64,000 bases of DNA from assembly GCA_016708765.1 (NCBI GenBank), contig JADJFD010000003.1, positions 62,001 to 126,000 of the forward strand. Direction: 5' to 3'. Each line of letters begins with the position of its first letter. The stretch's first letter is position 1. This document shows, piece by piece, positions 8,906 to 17,230 of the stretch. The DNA comes from Chitinophagaceae bacterium (GTDB lineage Bacteria; Bacteroidota; Bacteroidia; Chitinophagales; Chitinophagaceae). Under the pieces are notes generated by a model. It had not been told where the DNA came from. It made no database searches and saw only the letters and a list, made by a program, of their open reading frames with translations. Made by a program: the position numbers and the translations under genes.

Positions 8906-10363
8906 TTATTTCAGCGTTATGCCTAGTTTTACACCGAAATCAAAAAGATGTTCTCTAATTGGATAAGCACCAGTGAAGCTTGAAAGTAGCTGGTAACGGG
9001 CATGCGGTCCAATTCTCCAATCAATTTTTCCAGTACTATATCCAGCAAACAATTCGAATCCGGTATTGATATTCCATTTACGGGTCAATGACGGAAATCT
9101 TGCATAGTTTTTTAAATCGGTAGAAAGCATGTAGGCTCTGTTTCCCAGAATATAAGTAGGCTGTATGGTTGCTCCAACACCTATGATTGTTTTTCTTGCT
9201 CCAGATAATTTAAACTCTGCACCAACAGGAAGTGATGCGGAGATATATTTATTATGTAACCAGGATGCCCTGTAACCACCAAGATTCCTTAAGTTAGTAA
9301 CGGTAGAAACAGTATTTGTGCCCCCTGACGGATTTGACAAAGCAATTGTAGCAATCTCGTTACTATAATTTGAAGCCTGAATATTATACTTGCTTACATT
9401 GAACTGAAGTCCGGCTGTTAAAGTCATGATCTTTGTAACTGGAATTCCGGCTGAAACACCTAACTGTAGTCCGATATCTGGTTTATGTGTAACCACACTA
9501 TTTATATCAGCAATTGAATAGACCGGAATATTAACTAAAGAAGAACGGGTGGCATCTAAAAATGGCCTGTTCTCACCCAGCTTACGATAAGTAATTGAAG
9601 GGGTTATATGCAAATGCCAAACTGCCTTTTTAGAAAGTTTATTATTCTTGTAAGCATTTACCACACTTTCTATCGTCATAGGGTAAATATCTTTCGCTTG
9701 TTCCTTTAAGTTTTCAGCAGGTGTTGATTCTGTTTCTTCAATACGAGAATCACTAATCGTGGTTTCAAATGTGGAGTTATTAATAGCTGGCTTATCAATA
9801 CTTACAATTGGGATAGCCTCTTTTTTCTTGATAGTGTAAGTCGCCTCGCTTTTTATTGGTTGTCTGGCTGTAACTAATGGCTTTGTAAGAAAGATAATTT
9901 CAGCTTCCTGAGAAACTTCAGATTTTTCATTTTCAGCAACTATAGTGATCGCCTGTGCTATATTATTTTTTATTACACTCTCTTCAACTGGTGTTACAGT
10001 ACTGAAAAGTACTTTTTGAGTATTGTCTGGTGAAACTGCAGGGGTATTTATTTTGCTCTTCGCTATTATCGGAGTAATTATAACTTCTGATTTATTACTT
10101 GTAGGCTTATCAGATTTTGCCGAAACAACATTAGATTTTTCAGAAAGAGTTTGCGGTTGTTTGCTAGAAGGACTAAGCATGATGCCTGTTACTGCAGCAG
10201 TTGTTAGTAAAAGAAGTGCTAATCCTATTCCGTACCAGCGTCTACGGGTATGCAAGGTATTATTAATACCCTTCCAAACCTTTTCAGATGGAAACATCCG
10301 GTATTGATCAGCATTTTGCTTTACAAAATGTTCAAAATCTCTATTTTCAAAATTTTGGTTCAT
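8906..10363 (-). CDS. Putative dual membrane-spanning anti-sigma factor (cytoplasmic segment, one TM, linker, outer-membrane barrel)
   Basis: The 485-residue protein has an unusual layout. A short charged N-terminal segment (FEHFVKQNADQYRMFPSEKV) is followed by one membrane helix at about residues 43-63 (WYGIGLALLLLTTAAVTGIML). A long low-complexity Ser/Thr/Glu/Lys linker spans about 64-240. The C-terminal part (about 245-485) has the alternating aromatic/polar strand pattern of an outer-membrane beta-barrel and ends in FDFGVKLGITLK. The gene lies 31 bp downstream of an ECF sigma gene. This matches the dual membrane-spanning anti-sigma (Dma) class described in Bacteroides, which links the outer membrane directly to a cytoplasmic sigma factor. 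The layout is seen; the anti-sigma role is inferred. Alternative: a plain outer-membrane protein with a mis-predicted signal anchor. Confidence 0.65.
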   Translation of the reverse strand: MNQNFENRDFEHFVKQNADQYRMFPSEKVWKGINNTLHTRRRWYGIGLALLLLTTAAVTGIMLSPSSKQPQTLSEKSNVVSAKSDKPTSNKSEVIITPIIAKSKINTPAVSPDNTQKVLFSTVTPVEESVIKNNIAQAITIVAENEKSEVSQEAEIIFLTKPLVTARQPIKSEATYTIKKKEAIPIVSIDKPAINNSTFETTISDSRIEETESTPAENLKEQAKDIYPMTIESVVNAYKNNKLSKKAVWHLHITPSITYRKLGENRPFLDATRSSLVNIPVYSIADINSVVTHKPDIGLQLGVSAGIPVTKIMTLTAGLQFNVSKYNIQASNYSNEIATIALSNPSGGTNTVSTVTNLRNLGGYRASWLHNKYISASLPVGAEFKLSGARKTIIGVGATIQPTYILGNRAYMLSTDLKNYARFPSLTRKWNINTGFELFAGYSTGKIDWRIGPHARYQLLSSFTGAYPIREHLFDFGVKLGITLK

Positions 10364-10394
10364 AACCAGTACTCACTTAATTTGGTACGTCTTT

Positions 10395-10976
10395 TTAACT
10401 CTGGTTAACGGCGGCAAGCCAATTGGCCTCCTGTTTTGGTTTTTGTAAAATTCTTCTTCTTATTAAAATATTTTCAAGCATTGCCTTAGCTCTTGTATAC
10501 TGGCTTCGGCTGGTGCTTTCTTCTATTCCAAGTATGTTAGCTATTTCCCGATGACTATAACCTTCAATTGCGTAAAGGTTAAGCACTGTTCTATAACCAA
10601 TTGGCAACATTCTTATACATTCTACAACCTGCTTTGCCTGAATAATGGCAGGTACACTTTCTTCTCTTATTTGTACACCTGTTGCATGAATGATGTCTAC
10701 ACTTTCATTAAACTTCTTATTCTTTTTCAGAATATTAATACAAGTGTGAACGATTATTCGCCTAATCCAACCTTCAAAAGAGCCCCGGCTTTCAAAACTG
10801 TGCATTTGTAAAAACACCTTTATGAAACCTTCCTGAAGCATGTCTTCAGCATCTTCACGGTTATGAGCAAAGCGATAGCAAACAGCCAACATTTTAGGGC
10901 TGTACTTATTGTACAACTCCCGCTGGGCCACAGCGTCGCTGTTCAAACAACCTTTTAAAATGGCTTCCTCTGTCAT
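10395..10976 (-). CDS. ECF RNA polymerase sigma-70 factor
   Basis: A 193-residue extracytoplasmic-function sigma factor. Region 2 is clear (YNKYSPKMLAVCYRFAHNRE, then DAEDMLQEGFIKVF and GWIRRIIVHTCINIL). Region 4 carries the helix-turn-helix (LPIGYRTVLNLYAIEGYSHR, EIANILGIEESTSRSQYTRA). It directs RNA polymerase to a subset of promoters. The gene directly upstream of, and probably co-transcribed with, the membrane-spanning partner at 8906-10363 fits the usual sigma/anti-sigma pairing. Its regulon cannot be told from this window. Confidence 0.93.
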   Translation of the reverse strand: MTEEAILKGCLNSDAVAQRELYNKYSPKMLAVCYRFAHNREDAEDMLQEGFIKVFLQMHSFESRGSFEGWIRRIIVHTCINILKKNKKFNESVDIIHATGVQIREESVPAIIQAKQVVECIRMLPIGYRTVLNLYAIEGYSHREIANILGIEESTSRSQYTRAKAMLENILIRRRILQKPKQEANWLAAVNQS

Positions 10977-11077
10977 AACTTACTTTGGTTGCCTGTAATT
11001 TAGACAAATTTTCTTAATGAATGCTGCACAGAATTGTAAAACTTAAGTAGATTATTAAGTTGATTTTCTATTGAAGC

Positions 11078-11665
11078 TTAGTTGGGATACGAATTTTTAC
11101 TTTTTTCATCCCTTTTGACCTTTCTTAGTCTTTTTGGCCCATACCAAAGCCACATTCCAGTAATCACAAGCATAAAAAGGCTTAATCCCATTATTACCGT
11201 ATAACTTACTTTTAATTGATCTCCACCAGTACCAAAAATTCCGTCCAGGATTGAACCATCATGTAGTTTTTCTATAAAGTCACTTCTTCTTTTCTCAATA
11301 AGTAATAGTTCACCCGTAGCTCCATCTAGCTGCAAGCCATTGAAATGTTCTTTAAATATAAATTTCACTATGCCTTTATCGGGCCTTACATCTATTCTAT
11401 CTACTATGGCAGAAAGATTTGTGGAAACAGAATCGTATAAAAACCTGATAGCATTCTTTTGTAAGCTATCAATACTAAGCCAGGTAGAAAGATCTTTTGA
11501 TGTTCCTTGCTTTGTAGGTGCTAATAGGCCCGTTTGTTTTTTTATGCCAAGTAATATTCCGGAAATAGAAATTATGAGAAAAAAAGCAAATAAAAAGATT
11601 GCAATTTTTCTATGCACTTTTCGAAACCATCGAATCAGTTTTGCTTGCTGTTTAGTGTTACTCAT
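11078..11665 (-). CDS. PepSY-associated transmembrane protein
   Basis: A 195-residue membrane protein with one N-terminal helix (IAIFLFAFFLIISISGILLG), a periplasmic PepSY-like region (VDRIDVRPDKGIVKFIFK, FNGLQLDGATGELLLIEKR) and a C-terminal helix (VIMGLSLFMLVITGMWLWYG) with a basic tail. Proteins of this kind often accompany TonB receptors and are proposed to act in iron reduction or transport. An in-frame ATG exists at 11710, but a terminator hairpin (11681-11707) lies inside that extension, so the ATG at 11665 (MSNTKQQAK) is chosen. It lies downstream of the TonB receptor gene. Confidence 0.8.
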   Translation of the reverse strand: MSNTKQQAKLIRWFRKVHRKIAIFLFAFFLIISISGILLGIKKQTGLLAPTKQGTSKDLSTWLSIDSLQKNAIRFLYDSVSTNLSAIVDRIDVRPDKGIVKFIFKEHFNGLQLDGATGELLLIEKRRSDFIEKLHDGSILDGIFGTGGDQLKVSYTVIMGLSLFMLVITGMWLWYGPKRLRKVKRDEKSKNSYPN

Positions 11666-11680
11666 AAATGCAAAATATAT

Positions 11681-11707
11681 AAAAGACCTGCTTTGCGGCA
11701 GATCTTT
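11681..11707 (-). terminator. Terminator/attenuator after the TonB receptor gene
   Basis: Read on the minus strand, AAAGATCTGC pairs with GCAGGTCTTT (one G-T pair) around the loop CGCAAA and is followed by a T-rich tract. It sits between the receptor stop (11715) and the PepSY gene start (11665) and may reduce read-through into the PepSY gene. Confidence 0.65.
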
Positions 11708-11714
11708 CATTTAA

Positions 11715-13922
11715 TTAAAATGAGGTACGGAGCGAAACAATAAAATTTGAACCGGCGGCCACAATCCCAGAAGAATATGACCTATATCTTTGGTTGGTTA
11801 TATTTTCCCAACCAACTGTTACTTGCAAATTTTTCACTATTTGATAAGAAGCTTTAAGACCAAGTGTATACCAACCCGGCGAATAAGGTTTTCCGTTGGC
11901 ATCTTTTGCATAAATATCTGTTTTGGCTTGCTCCGAAGGGGCAAGGTCCTCATTTTCTATTTTGCTATTATACTGTGCTGATGCTTCTATAAATAACTTT
12001 TCTATTTTGTAACGCAGCGTTGTGCTTCCATAAAAAGGCGGCGCATGTCGAAGTGGAACCTGTTCGTTTTTTGTGTCATCCGTCTCTTTACCTGTTATCC
12101 AGTTGGCATGAGTTTGTAAAGAATATGCTCTGGTAAGGAAAAATTCTGAACTTATCTGGAAACCAGAAACGGTTGCTTTACCCACATTTTGCAGGGCTTC
12201 TACCTGACTCAATGTACCGTTGAATAAAATACTATCCTGCCCGTTAAATGTAGAGAAACGGCGAACAATTGCATTATCCAAGATTGTATGAAAGGCGTTA
12301 AGCTCTATGCGGAATTTATTTGGAATATTTTTTATAATACCCAACTCAAAATTCCATGCATATTCAGGAATCAAATCAGGGTTAGGAACAGAAACATTTC
12401 CTGGTACACTTTCAAATAATTTTCCAATGTCGTCTACATTCGGCATACGATAACCCGTAGAAACATTTCCATTTAGCTGCCATCCTTCTGCCGGACGAAA
12501 AACCAGGCCTGCATTTCCAGTTAATGCTCCATCCTTTATTTCAGCATTCATGAAAGGGAATTTGATAAAAGTGGTATCAAACGTTGCATTCAAAGTATTA
12601 TAACTATAGCGTAAACCTGTTGTAAGTGTAACTTTTGGATGAAGATTTACTTTATAGCTTCCATAAACTCCTGCAGTGTTCCATGTGCTTCCGTTCGGAT
12701 AACGACTTATCATTGGTGTAACCACATTTGTACTGATATTGATTCGTTCGCCAAACGAACCCACTTTATTATGTACATACTCAAGTCCATAGAATATTTC
12801 TCCTTTGCCAACACTTTTTGTTGCATCCCAATTAGCATTGATGGCATCGACTAGCTCCACTTGTCTGTTACGATTGTTGTTATTCCTTGTTCTGTCAATA
12901 CGACTTTCTTCATAATCTTGGTATGCTACAGTTAATCTTGCATCATCATAAATGTTTGTTTTCTTACTATGCAGAATTTGCAGATTATGCATATTCCATT
13001 TCATTGGGCCATAATACCATTCCGCAAAGCGAAGAGCCCCGTTTCTATATTGAATAAGCCTGTCGTACCGTGGGGCATCGCCGGTTTTTGCGTACGTAAA
13101 GCTGTATTGTAAGTCCCAATTTTCATTTGGTTTGAAACAGATTTTTTGTAGAAAGTTAGTTTGGTCATATCCGCTAAATCGTTGAATTCGGGGATTACTG
13201 TTTTGTACAATGTTATCTGTGTTATTAACCCTTTCAACATATTCTGGCCGCAAGTAGCTATCCTGTCCGCCATTCCCCCCCATTTTTAAATCATCGAATT
13301 TGCTGAAGGAAAAAGAACTAAGTACCGACCATTTTTTCCAACCAAGATTAATATCAGCATGGATTGTGTTTTCTTTATTTGCAGTAGAGTATCTGCTTAG
13401 TACACTTCCTCTTACCTGCATTTTTTTGTCTTTTGAAAAACGGGCATCGAGAGTATGAAAATCCATAACACCACCAATGGCATCGCTGCCATAAATAAGT
13501 GACCCGGGTCCAAATATTACTTCAGCAGTTTCTGTACTCAATGCATCAATGCTGATTACATTTTGCAGATTACCACTTCTGTAAATAGCGTTGTTCATCC
13601 GCACACCATCCACAACCAGCAAAACCCTATTAGTTGCAAACCCACGAATCATCGGGCTGCCTCCACCGAGTTGACTTTTTTGCACAAAAACAGCACCGGT
13701 CTGACTTAATAAATCTGCTGATGTTTGCGGATTGTTTCTAAGAATATCGAGTTTATTTATCTTGACAATTTTGTTTGGAACTTCATTTAGTTTTTGTTCC
13801 CATTTGTTTACTGAGATTACAATTTCCCCCAGCGTTTTTTTAAAAGTGGTGTCTTCTTGGGTATAACCACATAATGCAATACATAACATACCTGCAAGAG
13901 CAAGTACATACTTATTACTCAT
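11715..13922 (-). CDS. TonB-dependent outer-membrane receptor, probably haem/iron type
   Basis: A 735-residue receptor with a signal peptide (about residues 1-21), a plug domain (LGEIVISVNKWEQKLNEVPN, GAVFVQKSQLGGGSPMIRGF, RVLLVVDGVRMNNAIYRSGN, EVIFGPGSLIYGSDAIGGV) and a 22-strand-type barrel ending in the terminal aromatic of SLRTSF. The plug wording SPMIRGF...VLLVVDGVRMNN resembles haemoglobin/haem/transferrin receptors. There is no carboxypeptidase-regulatory N-terminal domain, unlike SusC types. Neighbours (PepSY protein and haem-binding-domain protein, all minus strand) support a haem or iron role, but the substrate is inferred. Confidence 0.9.
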   Translation of the reverse strand: MSNKYVLALAGMLCIALCGYTQEDTTFKKTLGEIVISVNKWEQKLNEVPNKIVKINKLDILRNNPQTSADLLSQTGAVFVQKSQLGGGSPMIRGFATNRVLLVVDGVRMNNAIYRSGNLQNVISIDALSTETAEVIFGPGSLIYGSDAIGGVMDFHTLDARFSKDKKMQVRGSVLSRYSTANKENTIHADINLGWKKWSVLSSFSFSKFDDLKMGGNGGQDSYLRPEYVERVNNTDNIVQNSNPRIQRFSGYDQTNFLQKICFKPNENWDLQYSFTYAKTGDAPRYDRLIQYRNGALRFAEWYYGPMKWNMHNLQILHSKKTNIYDDARLTVAYQDYEESRIDRTRNNNNRNRQVELVDAINANWDATKSVGKGEIFYGLEYVHNKVGSFGERINISTNVVTPMISRYPNGSTWNTAGVYGSYKVNLHPKVTLTTGLRYSYNTLNATFDTTFIKFPFMNAEIKDGALTGNAGLVFRPAEGWQLNGNVSTGYRMPNVDDIGKLFESVPGNVSVPNPDLIPEYAWNFELGIIKNIPNKFRIELNAFHTILDNAIVRRFSTFNGQDSILFNGTLSQVEALQNVGKATVSGFQISSEFFLTRAYSLQTHANWITGKETDDTKNEQVPLRHAPPFYGSTTLRYKIEKLFIEASAQYNSKIENEDLAPSEQAKTDIYAKDANGKPYSPGWYTLGLKASYQIVKNLQVTVGWENITNQRYRSYSSGIVAAGSNFIVSLRTSF

Positions 13923-13964
13923 AAATAGTAAGTTTATTTTAAGAATTCGGTTTTGTTATTGATA

Positions 13965-14465
13965 TTAACAATAAACCTGTGGTGGAGGAACGAGTATTTT
14001 CTTAAAAGGGTTTTCGTGCCGTTCAGAAACGAATGAATAGAATAAGGAGCAAGGCTTTTCAAATTGATAAGATTCCTTGAATAAACTGCAAAATATCGGC
14101 AAGATTTTCAAAAGTTGTGAGAGGCGTTTATTTTGTTCGTTATTTTTTTTAGATGACTCTTTTTCCTTTACAACAAGACTTGTTTCGTCTTCATCGTAAA
14201 GGCCGGTAAATGTATAAATGCCGTTTTCCAGTTTTTTTGTTGCAATATCAAACATGCTGTTGTTAACCCATATTTCATGTTTGTCCATCCAGACAACTTT
14301 GTTTTCAGGTAGCACAACTGTTTGAAGAGCTCCTTTCTCAAACTCCATTTTCATTTTATAATGAATCTGTTCTTTCTTTATGGATATGAAAAGAGTAAAC
14401 AGCAAAGGAGAAAGCCCAAGCAGGATAAAAAAAATAGCTGCTATTTTCTTCTTATTGGAATTCAA
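13965..14465 (-). CDS. Uncharacterised single-pass membrane protein
   Basis: A 166-residue protein with an N-terminal membrane helix (IAAIFFILLGLSPLLFTLFI) and a short extracytoplasmic domain (VVLPENKVVWMDKHEIWVNN, MFDIATKKLENGIYTFTGLY). The second half is Lys/Glu-rich and ends PPPQVYC. It lies between the haem-binding-domain gene and the TonB receptor on the same strand with short gaps, so it is probably co-expressed with them. I do not recognise a family; helpers of this size next to metal-related TonB receptors are common but uncharacterised. Confidence 0.7.
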   Translation of the reverse strand: MNSNKKKIAAIFFILLGLSPLLFTLFISIKKEQIHYKMKMEFEKGALQTVVLPENKVVWMDKHEIWVNNSMFDIATKKLENGIYTFTGLYDEDETSLVVKEKESSKKNNEQNKRLSQLLKILPIFCSLFKESYQFEKPCSLFYSFVSERHENPFKKILVPPPQVYC

Positions 14466-14493
14466 ATTGTGTTTCTGAGTCTTAAAGGTAGGC

Positions 14494-14986
14494 CTATTTT
14501 TTTCTCACAAGGCTGTCGATTGGGTACTTTGCTTTCATGGTGTCCATGATGGCGTTTGCCCAGCCGATTATTTTATTTTTTTCGTCCTCTGTAAGCCTCG
14601 CATCTCCATGTGTCCATTTGTACTCTTTAATAGGCATTTTGCCGTCTTGAATCATTTCAACGGTTTCTTCCATTTTATGAAATTGAGTGCGGAGTGACTT
14701 ATGAGTGTATTCGTCAAAATTCAAATGTTTTTTTCCATCTTTTATATGATCTTCAAGCCACCAATGCACCGGCTGAAAGTTTGCATACCATGGGTATTTT
14801 GAATTATTGCTATGACAATCATTAAAGGCTTTTGCCAAAATTGCTTTTACATCATCAGGAATGGCAAAAGAATTGCCAATAAAATTAGGCTGAGGTCCTT
14901 CGGATTTATTTTTCTTTGGATGAATAAACTGGATTACTATTAATGCCAATAAAAGGACCAGCAAAATTTTTCTTAACTATTTTCAT
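14494..14986 (-). CDS. Haem-binding-domain protein with FxxCH in place of CxxCH; N-terminal frameshift
   Basis: A membrane-anchored periplasmic protein with the small haem-binding domain (PF14376-like): DCHSNNSKYPWYANFQPVHW, then WLEDHIKDGKKHLNF, as in family members. The expected CxxCH reads F-N-D-C-H (14812-14826), so the first haem cysteine is missing. The reading frame starts at ATG 14986 (MKIVKK) but breaks at a run of five T on the plus strand (14967-14971). Removing one base gives MKIVKKILLVLLLALIVIQF, a normal membrane anchor. A sequence error is likely. Role in haem or electron transfer is inferred from the domain and from the nearby TonB receptor. Confidence 0.8.
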
Positions 14987-14997
14987 TTTTAATAAGA

Positions 14998-16530
14998 TTA
15001 TGAATTCGAAATTAATACATTCCCTGTCATTTCTTTAGGAATTTGTATTTCCATCATGGTAAGAATGGTAGGCGCAATATCGCCTAGTTTTCCGGGCATT
15101 ATAGTTCCCTTCCATTCATTATCAATTATAAAGAAAGGTACTGGGTTCAATGTATGTGCTGTATTGGGTGATCCGTCTTCATTAATCAGATAATCTGAGT
15201 TGCCATGATCTGCTGTCAGGAAAATGGTGTATCCATTTTTCAGTCCGGCGGTTACAATTTGCTCAACACATTTGTCTACAGTTTCTGCTGCTTTGATAGC
15301 TGCTGGCCAAATACCAGTATGCCCTACCATATCTGTGTTGGCATAATTTAGACAAATGAAATCGGCCTCACCCTTTTCTATTTCCGGCAACAATAGATCT
15401 GTTAATTCGTATGCACTCATCTCAGGTTGCAAGTCATAAGTAGCTACTTTGGGAGATTGTGCCATTATTCTTTTTTCCCCTACAAACTCTTTTTCCCTGC
15501 CCCCACTAAAAAAGAAGGTGACATGCGGATATTTTTCAGTTTCCGCCGCACGGATTTGTTGTAATCCATTTGCCTGCAAAATTTCACCCAATGTATTATT
15601 CAGATTGTCGTTTTCAAACATCACATGAACGTTTTTGTAGGTCTGATCATATTCTGTCATTGTGGTGTAATACAGATCCAGTTTGTACATATGGAACTCA
15701 GGAAAATCAGTTTGTGTTAACACCTGGGTTATTTCCCTACATCTATCAGTCCTGAAGTTGAAACAAATAGCAACGTCTCCGTTTTCTATTGTTGCTAAAG
15801 GCTGTTGACCTTCATTAAGAATAACTGTTGGTAAAATAAACTCGTCAGTTATATTATTAGCATATGAATTTTCAACTGCGGCTATGGCATCCGTAGCTTT
15901 TTCTCCTGCGCCATTTACTAATGCATCATAAGCCAGTTTGATACGTTCCCACCGTTTGTCACGATCCATGGCAAAATAGCGGCCACTTACAGTAGCAATT
16001 TTTCCCACACTTGTGTTCAGGTGATTTTGCAAATCAGTAATGAAACCGAGTCCACTTTTTGGGTCACAATCACGGCCATCAGTAAAAGCATGAATAAAAA
16101 CATCTATCAGCCCTTCAGCTTTACAAGTATCAACAATTGCTTTTATATGATTGATATGTGAATGAACACCACCATTGCTTACTAATCCTAAAAGGTGTAA
16201 TCTCTTATTTTGATTTTTTGCAAACCGTATTGCAGATAGCAATGTTTCATTTTTAGCGAAAGAGCCATCTCTTACGGCCACATTTATTCTTTGTAATTCC
16301 TGGTAAACAACTCTACCAGCACCTAAGTTAAGATGCCCGACTTCGGAATTACCCATCTGACCATCTGGCAGTCCGACTGCTTCACCGCAGGTTATTAGCG
16401 TAGTATTTGGATATTTTGAATAAAGCGATTTTGTAAAAGGAACATTAGCATTTTGAATAGCATCAGAAGAAGCAACTTTCCCCAATCCCCAGCCGTCCAT
16501 AATAGTCAGAATGACTTTCTTTCTCGACAT
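14998..16530 (-). CDS. gpmI: 2,3-bisphosphoglycerate-independent phosphoglycerate mutase
   Basis: Interconverts 3- and 2-phosphoglycerate in glycolysis and gluconeogenesis with two Mn ions. The 510-residue product (from MSRKKVILTI) has the expected length. Visible motifs are the first metal site (LTIMDGWGLG), the phosphoserine region (GQMGNSEVGHLNLGAGRVVY), HAFTDGRDCDP, SGRYFAMDRDKRWERI, and the second metal cluster (NYANTDMVGHTG, TADHGNSDYLI). An in-frame upstream start at 16563 would add 11 residues not found in the family, so ATG 16530 is chosen. Confidence 0.97.
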   Translation of the reverse strand: MSRKKVILTIMDGWGLGKVASSDAIQNANVPFTKSLYSKYPNTTLITCGEAVGLPDGQMGNSEVGHLNLGAGRVVYQELQRINVAVRDGSFAKNETLLSAIRFAKNQNKRLHLLGLVSNGGVHSHINHIKAIVDTCKAEGLIDVFIHAFTDGRDCDPKSGLGFITDLQNHLNTSVGKIATVSGRYFAMDRDKRWERIKLAYDALVNGAGEKATDAIAAVENSYANNITDEFILPTVILNEGQQPLATIENGDVAICFNFRTDRCREITQVLTQTDFPEFHMYKLDLYYTTMTEYDQTYKNVHVMFENDNLNNTLGEILQANGLQQIRAAETEKYPHVTFFFSGGREKEFVGEKRIMAQSPKVATYDLQPEMSAYELTDLLLPEIEKGEADFICLNYANTDMVGHTGIWPAAIKAAETVDKCVEQIVTAGLKNGYTIFLTADHGNSDYLINEDGSPNTAHTLNPVPFFIIDNEWKGTIMPGKLGDIAPTILTMMEIQIPKEMTGNVLISNS

Positions 16531-16736
16531 TGTTGATAAAAATTTTAATTGGTACAAATACATTCATTCTCAAGGGGCAATGCCCGTCCGTACCCTGTAA
16601 AACTACATTCAAATACTTTATAAGTCAGCAAAAAACTTGAAAAGCTGCTGATTTTTAGTACTTTAGTATCCTCTGAGACCGCCATAAATACTGTGGCATG
16701 TTTTTAGATTATTAGACCTGTGAAAACCTATTTGTT

Positions 16737-17132
16737 ATGAAACACATATTTACGTCTTTACTATTAGGAGCAACTATGTTACTGTCTTCATTTACGCTGC
16801 AAAGCAGCAGTATTGATGAAGTGATTGGAGCTTTACGTTCCGGGAATGCGTCTCAACTTTCAAATTATTTTGATGAGAATGTGGGACTTACGTTGCCAGA
16901 CAAAAGTGATAGTTACAGCAAAGCACAAGCTCAGCTTATTGTAAAAGACTTCTTTAGCAATAACGGGGTAAAAGGTTTTGAGTTAAAGCACAAAGGCGAT
17001 GGTACCGGCGGTAGTCAATACTGTGTGGGAACATTGCAAACAAGTGCAGGTAATTATCGTACCAATGTTTTCATGAAAATGAAAAACGGTAAGGAAGTAG
17101 TAAAAGAAATACGATTCCAGTCAATGGACTAA
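16737..17132 (+). CDS. DUF4783 family secreted protein
   Basis: A 131-residue protein with a signal peptide (about residues 1-20, ATMLLSSFTL) and a compact NTF2/cystatin-like domain matching DUF4783: IDEVIGALRSGNASQLSNYF, then FDENVGLTLPDKSDSYSKAQ and the C-terminal strands FMKMKNGKEVVKEIRFQSMD. Family members often stand near nadC in Bacteroidota, as here. Function unknown. Followed by a strong terminator, so it is a single-gene unit. Confidence 0.85.
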   Translation: MKHIFTSLLLGATMLLSSFTLQSSSIDEVIGALRSGNASQLSNYFDENVGLTLPDKSDSYSKAQAQLIVKDFFSNNGVKGFELKHKGDGTGGSQYCVGTLQTSAGNYRTNVFMKMKNGKEVVKEIRFQSMD

Positions 17133-17152
17133 AATAACAGCAACTAAATTTT

Positions 17153-17190
17153 AAAGTCCTGTTTCGTTCAAAACGAGACGGGACTTTTTT
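17153..17190 (+). terminator. Strong intrinsic terminator after the DUF4783 gene
   Basis: A stem of about 16 bp (outer AAAGTCC / GGACTTT, inner part with a few G-T pairs) closes on a short CAAA loop and is followed by TTTTTT. Confidence 0.9.
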
Positions 17191-17217
17191 GTTTGAAATA
17201 AGCTTGATATGAAACAT

Positions 17218-17225
17218 TATTTTTG
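17218..17225 (+). promoter_or_regulatory. Putative -7 box of nadC, five bases before the start codon
   Basis: TATTTTTG matches TAnnTTTG. A TTTG at 17192-17195 may be the -33 element. The ATG of nadC begins five bases after the box, so the transcript would start at or very near the start codon (leaderless). Confidence 0.55.
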
Positions 17226-17230
17226 CAACT

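Noticed and set aside
11666..11710. Upstream ATG (11710) for the PepSY protein
   Set aside because: The extension contains a terminator-like hairpin and has no family support.
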